Assembly: GCF_900454865.1 (NCBI RefSeq)
Contig: NZ_UGTV01000015.1
Coordinates: forward strand, 1,862,001-1,926,000
Source of the DNA: Pasteurella canis
GTDB taxonomy: Bacteria; Pseudomonadota; Gammaproteobacteria; Enterobacterales; Pasteurellaceae
Length of the DNA stretch: 64,000 nt
Direction: 5' to 3'
The translations under genes were made by a program, and so were the position numbers. Of this stretch, positions 37,600 through 47,584 are shown piece after piece. Position 1 is the first letter of the stretch; every line of letters begins with the position of its first letter. Below the pieces are notes generated by a model. The model saw nothing but the letters and a program-made list of their open reading frames with translations, did no database searches and was not told the origin of the DNA.

Positions 37600-39948
37600 T
37601 TAGTAGAGACTAAATGCTTGTAAATAAGGTAGTTTTCCTCTTTGTAGCATTTTTTCAATATTACCTTTGTGATCATCGCTACCTAAACCACGTAGCTCGA
37701 TATTAATCCCGATACTTTTATCATACACAATTTCATTTTCAGCCTGATATTGACGGCTAGTGACATTACGTCTCGCCCCCACATTAATTGCCCAACAACA
37801 AGTACTGTATTCTACCCCTAAATATTGTTCAACAGGCTTTTTCAACGCTAAATCCTGGTAATGACGTGCGACAACAGCCCAATTATCTGTTAATTCCCAT
37901 GCAATAGTTAAGCCAAGTTGCTTAATATCCTGACCATAACGGTTTGCATCAGCAGTTAAGTTTTGGTCAATATATTCTTGACTTGCATAACGGTAAGTTA
38001 ATTGAATGATGTTATTGCTCATCGGGTTATATTCGAGAGTAAAGTTACCTAATGCAGATTTATCTAAACGAGTGTCATATTGATAACTACCTTGCCAGCG
38101 CCATTGGTCATTAATTTTCCAGTTAGACTCTAATGACCAAGAAGAGGAACGTCCATAACTACTATTATCAGGGTTAGAATCAATACGTGAATCACGTAAA
38201 TAATAAATTTGACCCGCAGATAAGTTAAAACGTTCTTCGCCTGTTTTATCATAAAAACGTGTTGTACCGCCTAGCGTGAATTGATTTGCTGAAGCAATGC
38301 GATCTAACCCACTATAACGACGATCACGGAATAATGCGAAGTAGTCTTGTTGTAATAGCGATGAATCATAACCAAAACCTAAATAGGCATTGTTACGCTT
38401 TGAGCCGATATGACTTTGATCTTTGTATGGACGATATAAATATTGAATATGTGGTTCAAGTGTTTGAGTATAGCCCTTAATAAAGGTTTTATTACTTGCT
38501 AGTACAGTTTGTAAATCGACTTTAATTTGTGGTAAGACACGATTTACTGTACCTTGTACTTGCTCCGCATACTCGCCTCTTCCTTTACGCTGTTTATAAT
38601 GTGTAGCGTAGAGCTTAGTTTCAATATTTAAACTACCATAACGATTTGAAAGTGGCAGATTTAAGCTTGGCTCAAGATGAAAACGCCATGCCGTTGGCAT
38701 GAGAGCACTGTCATTATCGAAGCGAACGGCTTGTGAAAATAATTTAAAGTCGAATAAACCATGCACTAAATTATTTTTATAATAATTGAAATCTACTTGA
38801 GGTAATGCGCGATAAGGTCCAATCTCGACCTCATCAAAAATTTGGAATTGTCTTGCAGAAATCGCCAAATTGTAATTAGGCTGATAGTAAGCAATGCGTA
38901 AATTTTGATTTGCATAACCATCTGTACTGGAACCATAAGCAGAATCAAAATCAGAGAAATAACGTTTATCGCTTACATGCGTGTAATCTAAATTGAGTCG
39001 CCAATTTTGTAAGAAACTGGAATGATGTGTCCAATAGAATAAATGGCGTGAGCGATTATCGCTTTTATAATCCGTTAAGCGGTCTTTCTTTAAATACTCG
39101 CCTGCGATTTTACCTTCTCCAATTGGGCTTAAATAACGAAACTCACCATTAAGTTGCCAACCACGATGCGACATATATTTAGGTGTGAAAGTAGCATCAA
39201 GATTAGTCGCAATGTTCCAGTAAATTGGTTGAGCATAAAAATAGCCATCACGACTAGAAGTGCCAAAATTTGGCATTAGCAAACCAGAACGACGGCGATC
39301 GCCAATAGGAAGTTGTAAATAAGGCGTGTAGAAAATTGGTACGCCATGCACTTTCAAACGTGCGTGCCACATTTCTGCATATTCTTCTTGAATATATTGG
39401 CGCATTTCTTTTGCTTCAATTGACCAAGAATTATCTCCTGTCAAACAAGAGGTGAATACGCCATTTTTCATTAATCGGTAATTGTCACGTAGTTCAATTT
39501 CTTCTGCGTGCCCACGCCCTTGTCGGTCAACTAATTGATATTTAGCTTGTTTAATATTGGTGTCTTTATTATTTAAATTGACTTGTGCATCTTGTCCCGC
39601 AAGCTGAATTTGATTATCTTCATAATCAAATCCACCACTTATATGTACAAGGCGTTGCGTTTGGCTTGTTAATTGGCGTTGGGTGATTTCTGCACGATGT
39701 GCCTTTAATTGGCGGTTACCTTGTTGGATATCGACATTACCTTCATAAGTTGCACGCGATGATTGGATTAATTGAGCTTGATCTGCTTCAATATATACGG
39801 GTAACTCATTTGGATTTCCGTTGACCAACTCTCCTTTAAAATGAGGTACGCCTGCTAGACATTGTGCTTTTAAATCAGCCATACTTGATGTGCTATAAAG
39901 TGCACTCAAGATTGCAACAGAAAGTAAGGTATAAGAATTCTTTTTCAT
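37600..39948 (-). CDS. lptD: LPS-assembly outer-membrane protein LptD
   Basis: 782 residues. Signal peptide 1-24, N-terminal OstA/jellyroll domain (about 50-190, YIEADQAQLIQSSRATYEGNVDIQQG), then a 26-strand barrel. Cys30 near the mature N-terminus, a Cys in TSCLTGD and a C-terminal Cys pair (STCCWAINV) are the four conserved cysteines that form the inter-domain disulfides. With LptE it inserts LPS in the outer leaflet. Its likely maturation helper LptM is encoded at 4803. No surA or pdxA follows; the next gene is tag in reverse order. Confidence 0.96.
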   Translation of the reverse strand: MKKNSYTLLSVAILSALYSTSSMADLKAQCLAGVPHFKGELVNGNPNELPVYIEADQAQLIQSSRATYEGNVDIQQGNRQLKAHRAEITQRQLTSQTQRLVHISGGFDYEDNQIQLAGQDAQVNLNNKDTNIKQAKYQLVDRQGRGHAEEIELRDNYRLMKNGVFTSCLTGDNSWSIEAKEMRQYIQEEYAEMWHARLKVHGVPIFYTPYLQLPIGDRRRSGLLMPNFGTSSRDGYFYAQPIYWNIATNLDATFTPKYMSHRGWQLNGEFRYLSPIGEGKIAGEYLKKDRLTDYKSDNRSRHLFYWTHHSSFLQNWRLNLDYTHVSDKRYFSDFDSAYGSSTDGYANQNLRIAYYQPNYNLAISARQFQIFDEVEIGPYRALPQVDFNYYKNNLVHGLFDFKLFSQAVRFDNDSALMPTAWRFHLEPSLNLPLSNRYGSLNIETKLYATHYKQRKGRGEYAEQVQGTVNRVLPQIKVDLQTVLASNKTFIKGYTQTLEPHIQYLYRPYKDQSHIGSKRNNAYLGFGYDSSLLQQDYFALFRDRRYSGLDRIASANQFTLGGTTRFYDKTGEERFNLSAGQIYYLRDSRIDSNPDNSSYGRSSSWSLESNWKINDQWRWQGSYQYDTRLDKSALGNFTLEYNPMSNNIIQLTYRYASQEYIDQNLTADANRYGQDIKQLGLTIAWELTDNWAVVARHYQDLALKKPVEQYLGVEYSTCCWAINVGARRNVTSRQYQAENEIVYDKSIGINIELRGLGSDDHKGNIEKMLQRGKLPYLQAFSLY

Positions 39949-40009
39949 TGGATAACCGTATTTAAGTCAAAACTGACTTGATTATACTGGAAAATCAAGC
40001 AAAGGCATA

Positions 40010-40561
40010 TTATTTGCACCAACAATCATTTTGGTGATCGTTGACTAGTCCCATCGATTGCATAAAGGCATAACAGGTAGTTTCGCCGACAAATACAAAG
40101 CCTCTTTTTTTTAGTGCCTTAGACATGGCACGTGATACAGCGGTTTTTGTCGGTACAGAGGCTAAATTGGGTACATTATTCGCTTGCGGTTGGTGATTGA
40201 CGAAAGACCAAATAAACTGACTGAAATTTTCACCATTCTTTTCCATTGCTAAATACGCTTTTGCATTTTTGACAATTGCTTCTAATTTGGCTCTATGTCG
40301 AATTAACCCTGCATTTTGCATTAGCTTATCAATATCTAAAGTTGTCATTTGCGCGATCTTATTTGGGTCAAAATGATGGAAGGCATAGCGATAATTTTCA
40401 CGCTTTTTGAGTACGGTGATCCAAGATAGCCCAGCTTGTTGACCCTCTAAGCAGATTTTTTCAAATAATTTTAAGCTATCATATTCAGGTTTTCCCCACT
40501 CGTTATCATGATAATCGATATAAATAGGTGAGTTATCTACCCAGCCACAACGTTTGCGCAT
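40010..40561 (-). CDS. tag: DNA-3-methyladenine glycosylase I
   Basis: 183 residues. Removes 3-methyladenine from alkylated DNA. Begins RCGWVDNSPIYIDYHDNEWG (Cys5 and His18 of the zinc site; the other ligands are in the C-terminal NDHQNDCWC). EGQQAGLSWITVLKKRENYR is the helix-hairpin substrate region and GFVFVGETTCYAFMQS the base pocket. Single gene upstream of lptD on the same strand, 61 bases away. Confidence 0.96.
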   Translation of the reverse strand: MRKRCGWVDNSPIYIDYHDNEWGKPEYDSLKLFEKICLEGQQAGLSWITVLKKRENYRYAFHHFDPNKIAQMTTLDIDKLMQNAGLIRHRAKLEAIVKNAKAYLAMEKNGENFSQFIWSFVNHQPQANNVPNLASVPTKTAVSRAMSKALKKRGFVFVGETTCYAFMQSMGLVNDHQNDCWCK

Positions 40562-40722
40562 ACTGCCCTCCTAATGAAAAATACGGTTGATTTTTAAACA
40601 TTTTAATACAAGCCTCTAGCTATTGAAATGTGAATGAAAAGATCATGCCATTTTTGTATTGATATGCTATTGTATGTAAGTTCGTAATTGATGAATTGTA
40701 ATAATCTAAGTAGAGGAAAATT

Positions 40723-41676
40723 ATGACTACACAACTTGACTCTCTCCGTAACATGACAGTTGTTGTTGCTGATACTGGTGACATTGAGGCGATTAAAAAA
40801 TACCAACCAGAAGATGCGACAACAAACCCTTCTTTAATTTTAAGTGCGTCAGCACTACCACAATATGCCTCGTTAATTGATGATGCGATTGCCTATGCGA
40901 AAGCAAAAAGTGATTGCTCAAAACAGCAATTAATCGATGCTGAAGATAAATTAGCGGTAAACATCGGTTTAGAAATTTTAAAAATCGTCCCAGGACGTAT
41001 CTCAACAGAGGTAGATGCACGCCTTTCTTATGATACTGAAGCGACGATTGAAAAGGCGAAAAAATTAATCGCACTTTACAACGAAGCAGGGATTGGTAAT
41101 GAGCGTATTTTGATTAAAATCGCTTCAACATGGCAAGGTATTCGTGCAGCGGAGGTGTTGGAAAAACAAGGGATTAACTGTAATTTAACGCTGTTATTCT
41201 CAGAGGCGCAGGCACGAGCTTGTGCTGAAGCAGGTGTTTATTTAATTTCGCCATTTGTGGGTCGTATTTTAGACTGGTATAAAGCCAATAGTGATAAGAA
41301 AGAGTATGCACCAGCGGAAGACCCAGGTGTAATTTCGGTGACGAAAATCTACAACTACTACAAGCAACATGGTTATAGCACGATTGTGATGGGTGCGAGT
41401 TTCCGTAATGTAGGTGAGATTACCGAATTAGCGGGTTGTGACCGTTTAACGATTGCGCCAGCGCTGTTAAAAGAATTACAAGAAAACACGAGTACTCTTG
41501 AGCGTAAATTAAGTTATACGGGAGAAGTGAAGGCGAAGCCAGAGCCATTAACAGAAGCGGAATTTTATTGGCAGCATAATAGTGATGCCATGGCGGTGGA
41601 AAAACTGGCGGAAGGTATTCGTAAGTTTGCAGCTGACCAAGAAAAATTAGAAGCGATGTTATTAGCTAAATTTTAA
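40723..41676 (+). CDS. talB: transaldolase
   Basis: 317 residues. Transfers a dihydroxyacetone unit between sugar phosphates in the non-oxidative pentose phosphate pathway. Schiff-base lysine K132 in [11 protein letters not shown]; other blocks are [21 protein letters not shown] and [10 protein letters not shown]. Preceded by AGAGGAAA. Terminator at 41705-41724. The pentose-phosphate partner rpe is also in the window. Confidence 0.97.
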   Translation: MTTQLDSLRNMTVVVADTGDIEAIKKYQPEDATTNPSLILSASALPQYASLIDDAIAYAKAKSDCSKQQLIDAEDKLAVNIGLEILKIVPGRISTEVDARLSYDTEATIEKAKKLIALYNEAGIGNERILIKIASTWQGIRAAEVLEKQGINCNLTLLFSEAQARACAEAGVYLISPFVGRILDWYKANSDKKEYAPAEDPGVISVTKIYNYYKQHGYSTIVMGASFRNVGEITELAGCDRLTIAPALLKELQENTSTLERKLSYTGEVKAKPEPLTEAEFYWQHNSDAMAVEKLAEGIRKFAADQEKLEAMLLAKF

Positions 41677-41701
41677 TTTAGGATTAGAGTATAAATATAA
41701 A

Positions 41702-41724
41702 AAGTGCGGTCAGTTTTGACCGCA
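41702..41724 (+). terminator. talB terminator containing an uptake signal
   Basis: TGCGGTCA / TGACCGCA stem (41705-41712 with 41717-41724), loop GTTT, then seven T. The left arm is part of an AAGTGCGGT. Confidence 0.9.
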
Positions 41725-41801
41725 TTTTTTTACCTGTTCAATTAAAGTTTAACCTGATGTGTGTTATTCGCTATGTGCTAATGCTTATCTTATTGTAATT
41801 C

Positions 41802-41842
41802 TTGTATTTTTTATTACGAGAATTCGTATTATAGAAATACAA
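41802..41842. promoter_or_regulatory. nested palindrome upstream of the FGGY kinase
   Basis: Outer arms TTGTATTT (41802-41809) and AAATACAA (41835-41842) enclose inner arms TACGA (41815-41819) and TCGTA (41824-41828), centred about 50 bases before the start codon. It fits an operator for a dimeric repressor or an RNA hairpin in the leader. No regulator gene is adjacent. Confidence 0.45.
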
Positions 41843-41874
41843 TATTTCACATTCCTAAAGAGGTGTAATAAGTC

Positions 41875-43473
41875 ATGCAATATGAAAAACAATGTATTGA
41901 TAATGGACAAATTGTCATTGGAATCGAATTAGGTTCAACTCGAGTAAAAGCGGTCATTATTGATGTACATGGTGTGATTTTAGCAAGTGGTGATGCAGAT
42001 TGGGCAAGCCATTTCATTGATGGAAATTGGACTTATCATCAAACTGAAATTTGGCGAACACTACAACAAGCCTATCGCAATTTACAAATAAATGTGAAAG
42101 AAAAATATGCGACGTTGATTAAGCATGCCAAAGCCATTGGGGTGAGTGCGATGATGCATGGCTATTTACCATTTGATAAGCATGGTAACCAGCTTGTCTC
42201 TTTTAGAACTTGGCGCAATAATACAACAGCAGTAGCGGCACAACGCTTGACTGAGCGATTCAATTACCCTATTCCACAACGTTGGAGTATTGCACATCTC
42301 TATCAATCGATTTTAAATCAAGAAAGCCATATTCAGCATATTGATTATTTGACGACATTATCAGGCTATATTCATTGGCAATTAACGGGCGAAAAAGTGT
42401 TAGGTATTGGCGATGCATCAGGTATGTTTCCAATAGATACTAGTACGCTTAATTATGATGCAGAAATGATAGCCATTTTTGACCAGCAGATTGCCGAAAA
42501 ACACTTGCCATGGCAACTCGATAACATTCTTCCTAAGGTATTAGTGGCAGGTCAAAATGCGGGCAGATTAACGCCACAAGGCGCGTTATTGCTGGATCCA
42601 ACAGGAAATTTAGTTTCGGATATTCCGTTTTGTCCACCTGAGGGCGATGCTGGCACTGGGATGATTGCAACGAATTGCATTAAAGCAAAAACAGGGAATA
42701 TTTCTGCTGGTACATCAGTATTTGCTATGGTGGTGTTAGAAAAATCATTATCAAGAGTATATTCTGATATCGATCTTGTAACCACGCCAGCAGGGAAATT
42801 AGTAGCGATGGCACATGCTAATAATTGTACCTCAGATATTAATGCTTGGGTGAATTTAATTGGCGAAGCATTACAGGCTTTTGGTGTGAAAACAGATACA
42901 CAGACACTCTACCAAAAATTATTTTTAGCGGCTTTACAAGGTGACGAAGATTGCGGAGGACTACTTTCATATGGTTTTTACTCAGGTGAACATAGTCTTG
43001 GGCTTTCTGAAGGCTGTCCGATTTTTCTACATCCAGCAAATGCGCACTTTAATTTAGCGAATTTCATGCGCGTGCATTTATATAGTGCATTCGGTGCCAT
43101 GAAATTAGGAATGGATATTTTACGTGAAAAAGAACACGTCAATATTGAACACATGCTTGCTCATGGCGGAATGTTTAAAACAGAACATGTTGTGTCACAG
43201 ATTTTGGCTTCAGCATTAAATATTCCTCTAGTCACAATGAATACTGCGTCGAATGGTGGGGCGTGGGGGATTGCATTGTTAGCTAACTTTTTACATAAAT
43301 CTCAACACAAATCGTTAGAAGCTTATTTAGAACAAGAAATCTTTAATCAAGCCGACCTCACATTAGTTGAACCTGAACCGAGTGTTGTTGAAGGATATCG
43401 GGTGTTTATGCAACGCTACCAAAAAGGGCTTCCGATTGTAAAAACAGCACTTGATACAGGAGTAGTTAAATAA
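41875..43473 (+). CDS. FGGY-family carbohydrate kinase, substrate unknown
   Basis: 532 residues with the two actin-like domains of FGGY kinases: GIELGSTRVKAVIID (phosphate 1), SAMMHGYLPFD, GDASGMFPID, NISAGTSVFAMVV and HGGMFKTEHVV (adenosine region). The length and HGYLPF...FRTWRN block resemble L-ribulokinase/xylulokinase-like proteins often annotated only as FGGY kinase. No isomerase, epimerase or sugar transporter lies beside it; its neighbours are talB (own terminator) and a convergent nuclease gene. Likely links a pentose or pentulose to the pentose phosphate route, but this is a guess. Confidence 0.82.
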   Translation: MQYEKQCIDNGQIVIGIELGSTRVKAVIIDVHGVILASGDADWASHFIDGNWTYHQTEIWRTLQQAYRNLQINVKEKYATLIKHAKAIGVSAMMHGYLPFDKHGNQLVSFRTWRNNTTAVAAQRLTERFNYPIPQRWSIAHLYQSILNQESHIQHIDYLTTLSGYIHWQLTGEKVLGIGDASGMFPIDTSTLNYDAEMIAIFDQQIAEKHLPWQLDNILPKVLVAGQNAGRLTPQGALLLDPTGNLVSDIPFCPPEGDAGTGMIATNCIKAKTGNISAGTSVFAMVVLEKSLSRVYSDIDLVTTPAGKLVAMAHANNCTSDINAWVNLIGEALQAFGVKTDTQTLYQKLFLAALQGDEDCGGLLSYGFYSGEHSLGLSEGCPIFLHPANAHFNLANFMRVHLYSAFGAMKLGMDILREKEHVNIEHMLAHGGMFKTEHVVSQILASALNIPLVTMNTASNGGAWGIALLANFLHKSQHKSLEAYLEQEIFNQADLTLVEPEPSVVEGYRVFMQRYQKGLPIVKTALDTGVVK

Positions 43474-43519
43474 TATCACTACTTATATTGGTATTATCAG
43501 AATTCTAGCGGTGAATAGT

Positions 43520-44359
43520 TTATTTTTGATAAACGATGCTATCCTCTTGTTGATTTTCAATGATCTGCTTTTCTTTGAGTAACTTCACGATTTCATTAAT
43601 TTTGGCAGTATTACCGCGAAGATTTAATTTAGATGCAATTTCATTTTTTAAGCTAGATAATTTCTGTGGTCTTTTTAGTTTTTCTCTTTTCAATAAAAAA
43701 CTCTCATATTTGGTATAGAGACTTGATAGATTAGTGATTTGATAATTAATTTTTTTATCTTTAATCACAATAAGCTGCTTATTTGATAGATTTTCTATAA
43801 TTTGAGGAATAAGTGTTTTGACCGTCGTTTGGGGGAGTGTTTTCACATTTGTTTGTGAATAGATATGGTTAGTCAGTTTTTCAACTGTTGTTGGAAGGTG
43901 TCGAATATCAGTTTTTGACATAAATTGCTGATATTCATTGGTGTATTTTTCTATATCTTGAGTGGAAAGCACAAATTCATTTTTTGCTGTCGTAGATTGA
44001 GTTTGCTCATTGTTCATCGGTGTGATAGAAATTAACTGACACTTTCTGGCGTATTTTTGGTTTTGAATATAATCACAAATACCTTGATATCCTTTGTCTT
44101 TAGAAATGACATCAAAGCTAATTTGTTTATCTGCCTCTTGATCTGCTTTACCTAAAAAATAAGCAAGATGAAAATCGAGATTGTTCTTAGAAACATTTTT
44201 TATCGTAATAAGATGAATATTGAGTTGATCATTAAATTTTTCCGATAAACTGATATATTGTTGTTGAGCACCAAGAAATAAATAGATTTTTTCATATTCA
44301 CCTAACTTAATATTATCTAATGAATGAATATTTTCATAATCAATAAAGGCATATTTCAT
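43520..44359 (-). CDS. PIN-like nuclease-domain protein with winged-helix-like C-terminal modules
   Basis: 279 residues from the ATG at 44359, which has AGGA 8 bases upstream (an in-frame ATG at 44374 would add five residues). The N-terminal ~125 residues carry the PIN/NYN acidic pattern: AFIDYEN (D7, E9, N10), NNLDFHLAYFLG (D62), FDVISKDKGY (D83, D88). Such domains are metal-dependent RNases. The C-terminal part has two similar helical segments with a short strand end, about 150-205 (VEKLTNHIY...IVIKDKKINYQI) and 225-277 (LSSLKNEIA...IIENQQEDSIVYQ), like winged-helix units. No partner antitoxin is visible. Lys-rich and AT-rich compared with neighbours. Function unknown. Confidence 0.75.
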   Translation of the reverse strand: MKYAFIDYENIHSLDNIKLGEYEKIYLFLGAQQQYISLSEKFNDQLNIHLITIKNVSKNNLDFHLAYFLGKADQEADKQISFDVISKDKGYQGICDYIQNQKYARKCQLISITPMNNEQTQSTTAKNEFVLSTQDIEKYTNEYQQFMSKTDIRHLPTTVEKLTNHIYSQTNVKTLPQTTVKTLIPQIIENLSNKQLIVIKDKKINYQITNLSSLYTKYESFLLKREKLKRPQKLSSLKNEIASKLNLRGNTAKINEIVKLLKEKQIIENQQEDSIVYQK

Positions 44360-44537
44360 TTTGATTGTCCTCATATAGTGAAAGTATTTTTAATACTCTC
44401 ATTAAAATATAAATCTTATTTATTGTAATTATTTTTTATTTTGGAAGATACTAATATATATAACGTTTAATAAATAGGGTATTATTTTAAGTTAAATTAT
44501 ATAAAGGCTATTTTATGGTGTTTTATGACTTTCAAGA

Positions 44538-44993
44538 TTATCTAAATACTTTCAATGTATTCAGAGAAATAAACTCACCTTTCAAATAATCCTTCACCGA
44601 TTCAATCACTAATGGGCTACGTTCACATTGTCCCGCTTGTTGGATATAGTGATAAAACTCTTCTAAGCTTAGCCATAGGCCACGTGTAATGTCAGGATCT
44701 TGCGGTTGGATAGGGTACCAATCGTCAAGTTCTACGACAAATGTGAAACGAAGAAAGTCAGTTTTACTGCGTGGGGCACTCCATTGATAGATTTTGATTA
44801 AACCTTGCATGTCTGCATGAATTCCTGTTTCTTCAAATAATTCACGTTTTGCTGCTTCAAGGAGAGTTTCATCAGTTTCTAAATGCCCAGCAGGTTGGTT
44901 TAAAGTTAGATTGCCATGTTCAAATTCTTCTACAAATAAAAACTTGCCTTTGCAATGGACAACACAAGCAAGTGTGATATGAGGTCTATGCAT
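44538..44993 (-). CDS. nudJ: Nudix hydrolase NudJ (phosphatase)
   Basis: 151 residues with a full Nudix box, GHLETDETLLEAAKRE followed by LFEETGI, matching GX5EX7REUXEEXGU. E. coli NudJ (YmfB) removes phosphate from HMP-pyrophosphate and nucleoside di/triphosphates. The neighbour rluE, 3 bases upstream, and divergent icd repeat the enteric ymfB-ymfC-icd arrangement, which supports the call. Confidence 0.9.
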   Translation of the reverse strand: MHRPHITLACVVHCKGKFLFVEEFEHGNLTLNQPAGHLETDETLLEAAKRELFEETGIHADMQGLIKIYQWSAPRSKTDFLRFTFVVELDDWYPIQPQDPDITRGLWLSLEEFYHYIQQAGQCERSPLVIESVKDYLKGEFISLNTLKVFR

Positions 44994-44996
44994 TTT

Positions 44997-45725
44997 TTAT
45001 CCTAATTTTTTTAACTGTAATTGTTGATAAAGTGCGGTCAGTTCTTGTTCAGAAATAACACGATACTCACCCTGAGCTAAATGTGTTAAATCAAATAATG
45101 CCATATGATAACGAATTAGACGTAAAGTAGGGAAACCAATATGCGCTGTCATTCGGCGTACTTGCCTATTACGTCCCTCACAAATTTTGATCTCCAACCA
45201 GCTAGTTGGACTATTTTTACGCTCACGAATGGGAGGATGGCGTGCCCATAACCAATCTGGCTGCGAAACTAACCGCACTTTCGCAGGTAGGGTTTGTCCA
45301 TCTTTGAGTGTTACGCCTTGGCGTAATTGGTTTAAATCAGTTTCTTGTGGGATACCTTCAACTTGCACCCAATAGGTTTTTTCTGTGTTGAATTGAGGCT
45401 CAGCTAGGCGATGTTGGATTTGCCCATTATTAGTCAATAAGACTAAGCCCTCACTGTCGCGATCTAGTCGCCCTACGGGATAAATGTGTGGGATAGGAAT
45501 AAAGTCTTTTAAGGTCTTACGCCCATTTTCATCGTTAAATTGTGTCAGTACGTCATAAGGTTTGTTAAATAAGACGACTTGTGTTTCTGCAAAACTAATT
45601 TGCTTTTTTTTATATTGGGCGTGAGGCGTTTTATATACTTGGGCATTTTTTCTCATATGTGTGTGAGAAGAAGATATGGCTTTGTATTTAGATGTTGGCT
45701 TTTTCGTTGTAAATTTTGTTTGCAT
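44997..45725 (-). CDS. rluE: 23S rRNA pseudouridine(2457) synthase RluE
   Basis: RsuA/RluB/E/F family pseudouridine synthase modifying 23S rRNA U2457 (assignment from family and context). Core: [14 protein letters not shown], catalytic Asp in [17 protein letters not shown], and [23 protein letters not shown]. No S4 domain, as in RluE, but a basic N-terminal extension of about 50 residues. The start is uncertain: I use ATG 45725; a TTG at 45788 would add 21 residues and an inner ATG is also possible. Two uptake signals lie inside (45030 and 45272). Confidence 0.88.
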   Translation of the reverse strand: MQTKFTTKKPTSKYKAISSSHTHMRKNAQVYKTPHAQYKKKQISFAETQVVLFNKPYDVLTQFNDENGRKTLKDFIPIPHIYPVGRLDRDSEGLVLLTNNGQIQHRLAEPQFNTEKTYWVQVEGIPQETDLNQLRQGVTLKDGQTLPAKVRLVSQPDWLWARHPPIRERKNSPTSWLEIKICEGRNRQVRRMTAHIGFPTLRLIRYHMALFDLTHLAQGEYRVISEQELTALYQQLQLKKLG

Positions 45726-45899
45726 AGAGAAAATATATTTAAGTTGAAAATGGGATCTAGATCGAAAAATGAAGAAATTTTTTAACAATTTTTTAATAAG
45801 TACTTGCGAACTTTATTCAGTTCCAATAGCTTTGTATAGATAATCTCGTTCGATCGAGTCTTTATACTATCATAGGCAACAGAATAAGGAAGAAATGAT

Positions 45900-47147
45900 A
45901 TGCAATCAAAAGTCGTTATCCCACAAGGTGAGAAAATTCAACTTGATGAAAAAGGTGCATTAATTGTGCCAAACAATCCAATTATTCCATTTATTGAAGG
46001 TGATGGGATTGGTGTTGATGTGACACCTGCGATGCGAACGGTCATTGATGCTGCAGTGGAAAAAGCCTATGGTGGCGATCGTAAAATTGCCTGGATGGAA
46101 ATTTATGCGGGCGGCAAAGCGAATGAGGTATATGGTGAAAATACGTGGTTACCTGATGAAACAATGGCATTTATTCGTGATTATCATGTAGCAATTAAAG
46201 GGCCATTAATGACCCCAGTCGGTGGGGGGATCCGCTCATTGAATGTTGCAATGCGTCAAGGGTTAGATTTATATAATTGTTTACGTCCAATTCGTTATTA
46301 TGAAGGGACACCAAGTCCTGTAAAACACCCAGAATTAGTTGATATGGTAATTTTCCGTGAAAACTCAGAAGATATTTATGCAGGGGTCGAATGGGTGGCT
46401 GGTTCACCTGAGGCAAATAAAGTGATCGAATTTTTACAAAAAGAAATGGGTGTGAAGAAAATTCGTTTTACGGAAGACTGCGGTATTGGAATCAAACCTG
46501 TTTCTAAACAAGGTACCCAACGTTTAGTGCGTGCTGCATTGCAATATGTTATCGATAATGACCGCAAATCGCTTACCCTTGTGCACAAAGGTAACATTAT
46601 GAAATTTACCGAAGGGGCATTTAAGGAGTGGGGTTATGAAGTTGCGAAAGAGTTTGGTGCTGAATTGTTGGATGGTGGTCCTTGGATGAAATTAAAAAAT
46701 CCAAAAACAGGTAACGAAATTATTATTAAAGACAGTATCGCAGATGCGTTTTTGCAAGAGATTTTGTTGCACCCAACAGACTATGATGTTATTGCTACGC
46801 TAAATTTAAATGGCGATTATATTTCTGACGCTTTAGCTGCACAGGTCGGCGGAATTGGTATATCTCCAGGTGCTAATATTGGTGCAGAAGCAGCGATTTT
46901 TGAGGCGACTCATGGTACTGCGCCGAAAATTGCAGGACAGGATAAAGGTAACCCTGGCTCATTGATTTTAAGTGGTGAAATGATGTTACGTCATCTAGGT
47001 TGGGTTGAGGCGGCTGATTTGGTCGTTAAAGCCGTATCAAAAACTATTGCGGATAAAACAGTAACATTTGATTTTGCTGAAATGTTAGAAGGGGCGAAAT
47101 TACGCTCGACTTCTGAGTTTGCACAAGATATTGTGGCGAATATGTAA
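45900..47147 (+). CDS. icd: isocitrate dehydrogenase (NADP+)
   Basis: 415 residues. Oxidises isocitrate to 2-oxoglutarate. Motifs: [13 protein letters not shown], phosphorylatable Ser in [50 protein letters not shown] and [16 protein letters not shown] (NADP site). Very close to the E. coli enzyme throughout. Divergent from rluE-nudJ. Its presence implies an oxidative branch of the citrate cycle, which some Pasteurellaceae lack. Confidence 0.97.
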   Translation: MQSKVVIPQGEKIQLDEKGALIVPNNPIIPFIEGDGIGVDVTPAMRTVIDAAVEKAYGGDRKIAWMEIYAGGKANEVYGENTWLPDETMAFIRDYHVAIKGPLMTPVGGGIRSLNVAMRQGLDLYNCLRPIRYYEGTPSPVKHPELVDMVIFRENSEDIYAGVEWVAGSPEANKVIEFLQKEMGVKKIRFTEDCGIGIKPVSKQGTQRLVRAALQYVIDNDRKSLTLVHKGNIMKFTEGAFKEWGYEVAKEFGAELLDGGPWMKLKNPKTGNEIIIKDSIADAFLQEILLHPTDYDVIATLNLNGDYISDALAAQVGGIGISPGANIGAEAAIFEATHGTAPKIAGQDKGNPGSLILSGEMMLRHLGWVEAADLVVKAVSKTIADKTVTFDFAEMLEGAKLRSTSEFAQDIVANM

Positions 47148-47167
47148 TCTGACTTTCGTTAAAGATA

Positions 47168-47197
47168 AACCCCATTATTCGATCGAATTATGGGGTT
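47168..47197 (+). terminator. icd terminator
   Basis: AACCCCAT / ATGGGGTT stem extended by ATTCGATCGAAT, one internal mismatch, then TTTTATTCT. Confidence 0.88.
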
Positions 47198-47240
47198 TTA
47201 TTCTGTGTGTTTGTTAAAATTTAGCGTAATTTATAGGAGA

Positions 47241-47249
47241 AAGTGCGGT
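47241..47249 (+). repeat. DNA uptake signal
   Basis: AAGTGCGGT followed by ATTTTTTCTTATTT in the ftsB promoter region. Confidence 0.9.
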
Positions 47250-47305
47250 ATTTTTTCTTATTTCGCGGTAAACTATTTACTTTGTTATTAACTGCCTGAG
47301 AATCT

Positions 47306-47584
47306 ATGCGTTTATTTATATTTTTATTAGTCGCTGTGTTATTACTATTCCAATATGATTTTTGGTTTGGTAAAAATGGCTATTTGGATTACAAACAAAC
47401 TGCACAGCAAATAACTCAGCATAAACAAGAGAACGAAAAACTTTCACAGCGTAATCAGGTGATTGCCGCAGAAATCAAAGATCTCAAACAAGGTGTGGAG
47501 GCAATTGAAGAGCGTGCAAGATTTCAGCATGATATGGTGAAATCAGATGAAATTTTTTATCACATTGTGAAAGAGCACAAATAA
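47306..47584 (+). CDS. ftsB: cell division protein FtsB
   Basis: 92 residues: one N-terminal membrane segment ([22 protein letters not shown]) and a periplasmic coiled coil (about 30-75), then [19 protein letters not shown]. Part of the FtsQLB complex that activates septal wall synthesis. The stop overlaps the ispD start by one base. Start of the ftsB-ispD-ispF-truD-surE run. Confidence 0.95.
   Translation: MRLFIFLLVAVLLLFQYDFWFGKNGYLDYKQTAQQITQHKQENEKLSQRNQVIAAEIKDLKQGVEAIEERARFQHDMVKSDEIFYHIVKEHK

Noticed and set aside
39964-39979. AAGTCA/TGACTT hairpin as the tag terminator
   Set aside because: Six-bp stem and poor T-run; too weak to call.
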